Shown piece by piece: positions 5,677 to 6,159 of a DNA stretch of 6,159 bases. Made by a program: the position numbers and the translations under genes. Source of the DNA: Pseudomonas sp. (GTDB taxonomy: Bacteria; Pseudomonadota; Gammaproteobacteria; Pseudomonadales; Pseudomonadaceae); assembly GCA_003527165.1 (NCBI GenBank), contig DPSI01000072.1:1-6159 (forward strand), written 5' to 3'. The first letter of the stretch is position 1; the number at the start of each line of letters is the position of its first letter. The notes below the pieces were generated by a model that was not told the origin of the DNA, searched no databases, and saw nothing but the letters and a program-made list of their open reading frames with translations.

Positions 5677-6159
5677 TCAGGCCCTGAACTGGCCCAGGCT
5701 GGCTTCGAGCCGTTGTGCCAGATTGCCGAGCTCACGGCCACTGGCCGCGGTGGCGGTAACCGCTTCGGCGGAGCGTTCGGCCTCGATCAGAATCACCTGA
5801 ACGCGCTCGCGAACGTCGGTCGCGGTACCGGCTTGCCGTTCGGCGCCCTGTGTCGCCTCTCGTACGGCGTCATGTACCTGCGCCACGGAGAGTTGTAACG
5901 CTCGCTGCAACTCGCGACTGCTGGTGAGCGAAGCCAGACCGCTATCGGCCTGCTGGCCGGTGCTGCTGATCGCCGAGACGGCGTCGTGCGCGCCTCGTTG
6001 CAGGCTTTCGATATGCGCCCGGATATCGCCAGTCGACTGCTGGGTCTTGCTGGCCAGCGCGCGTACCTCGTCGGCCACGACGGCGAAGCCGCGACCACTC
6101 TCGCCGGCGCGGGCCGCTTCGATGGCGGCGTTCAACGCGAGCAGATTGGTCTGCTCGGC
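5677..6159 (-). CDS. Methyl-accepting chemotaxis protein, C-terminal 160 residues (5' end outside window)
   Basis: This is the cytoplasmic signalling end of a chemoreceptor, which controls the CheA kinase through CheW. The frame is open to the right edge. The visible part starts exactly in the conserved hairpin tip, [20 protein letters not shown], followed by [20 protein letters not shown]. The remaining 115 or so residues form the returning helix of the four-helix coiled coil, rich in Ala, Gln, Ser and Thr, ending SLGQFRA. There is no C-terminal CheR/CheB-binding pentapeptide of the NWETF type. The sensor domain, membrane helices and HAMP would lie outside the window, so the ligand, and whether the protein is membrane-bound, cannot be told. 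The TTG at 6135 is an internal Leu of the tip, not a start. It lies 128 bp upstream of argH on the same strand. Confidence 0.95.
   Translation of the reverse strand, partial: AEQTNLLALNAAIEAARAGESGRGFAVVADEVRALASKTQQSTGDIRAHIESLQRGAHDAVSAISSTGQQADSGLASLTSSRELQRALQLSVAQVHDAVREATQGAERQAGTATDVRERVQVILIEAERSAEAVTATAASGRELGNLAQRLEASLGQFRA

Overview
The window looks like chromosomal core DNA from a high-GC Pseudomonas-type gammaproteobacterium, probably the P. stutzeri (Stutzerimonas) group. The reasons are the 464-residue ArgH, the Pseudomonas-like class I adenylate cyclase, the clustering of corA, two small hypothetical genes and cyaA, and one intergenic palindrome of the type repeated in Pseudomonas genomes. 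The genus is supported by protein resemblance and recalled gene order; the species group is a guess.

Layout, left to right. Positions 1-1117 (minus) hold the first 372 codons of cyaA, cut by the left edge. Upstream of it on the same strand are a 174-bp gap with a terminator-like hairpin and a short leader frame, then an 81-residue TIGR02647-type protein (1292-1537), then an acidic 89-residue hypothetical protein (1616-1885). A 144-bp divergent spacer separates these from corA (2030-2995, plus), a CorA-type Mg2+/Co2+ channel. corA converges, with no base between the stop codons, on a 175-residue three-helix membrane protein (2996-3523, minus). Farther up that strand are a spermidine-acetyltransferase-like GNAT enzyme (3604-4086), argH (4154-5548), and the C-terminal 160 residues of a methyl-accepting chemotaxis protein (5677-6159), cut by the right edge.

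Functionally the window mixes housekeeping genes: cAMP synthesis (CyaA), divalent metal uptake (CorA), the last step of arginine synthesis (ArgH), a probable polyamine or amino-acid N-acetyltransferase, and chemosensory signalling. The GNAT gene follows argH by 67 bp on the same strand, and the membrane protein follows the GNAT gene by 80 bp, so partial cotranscription is possible. The 67-bp gap carries a REP-like palindrome.

I found no RNA gene, insertion sequence, CRISPR array, prophage remnant or defence island. No gap without a gene exceeds 300 bases. I see no convincing undescribed system. The least explained items are the three-helix membrane protein and the overlaps between short leader frames and the starts of cyaA and corA.
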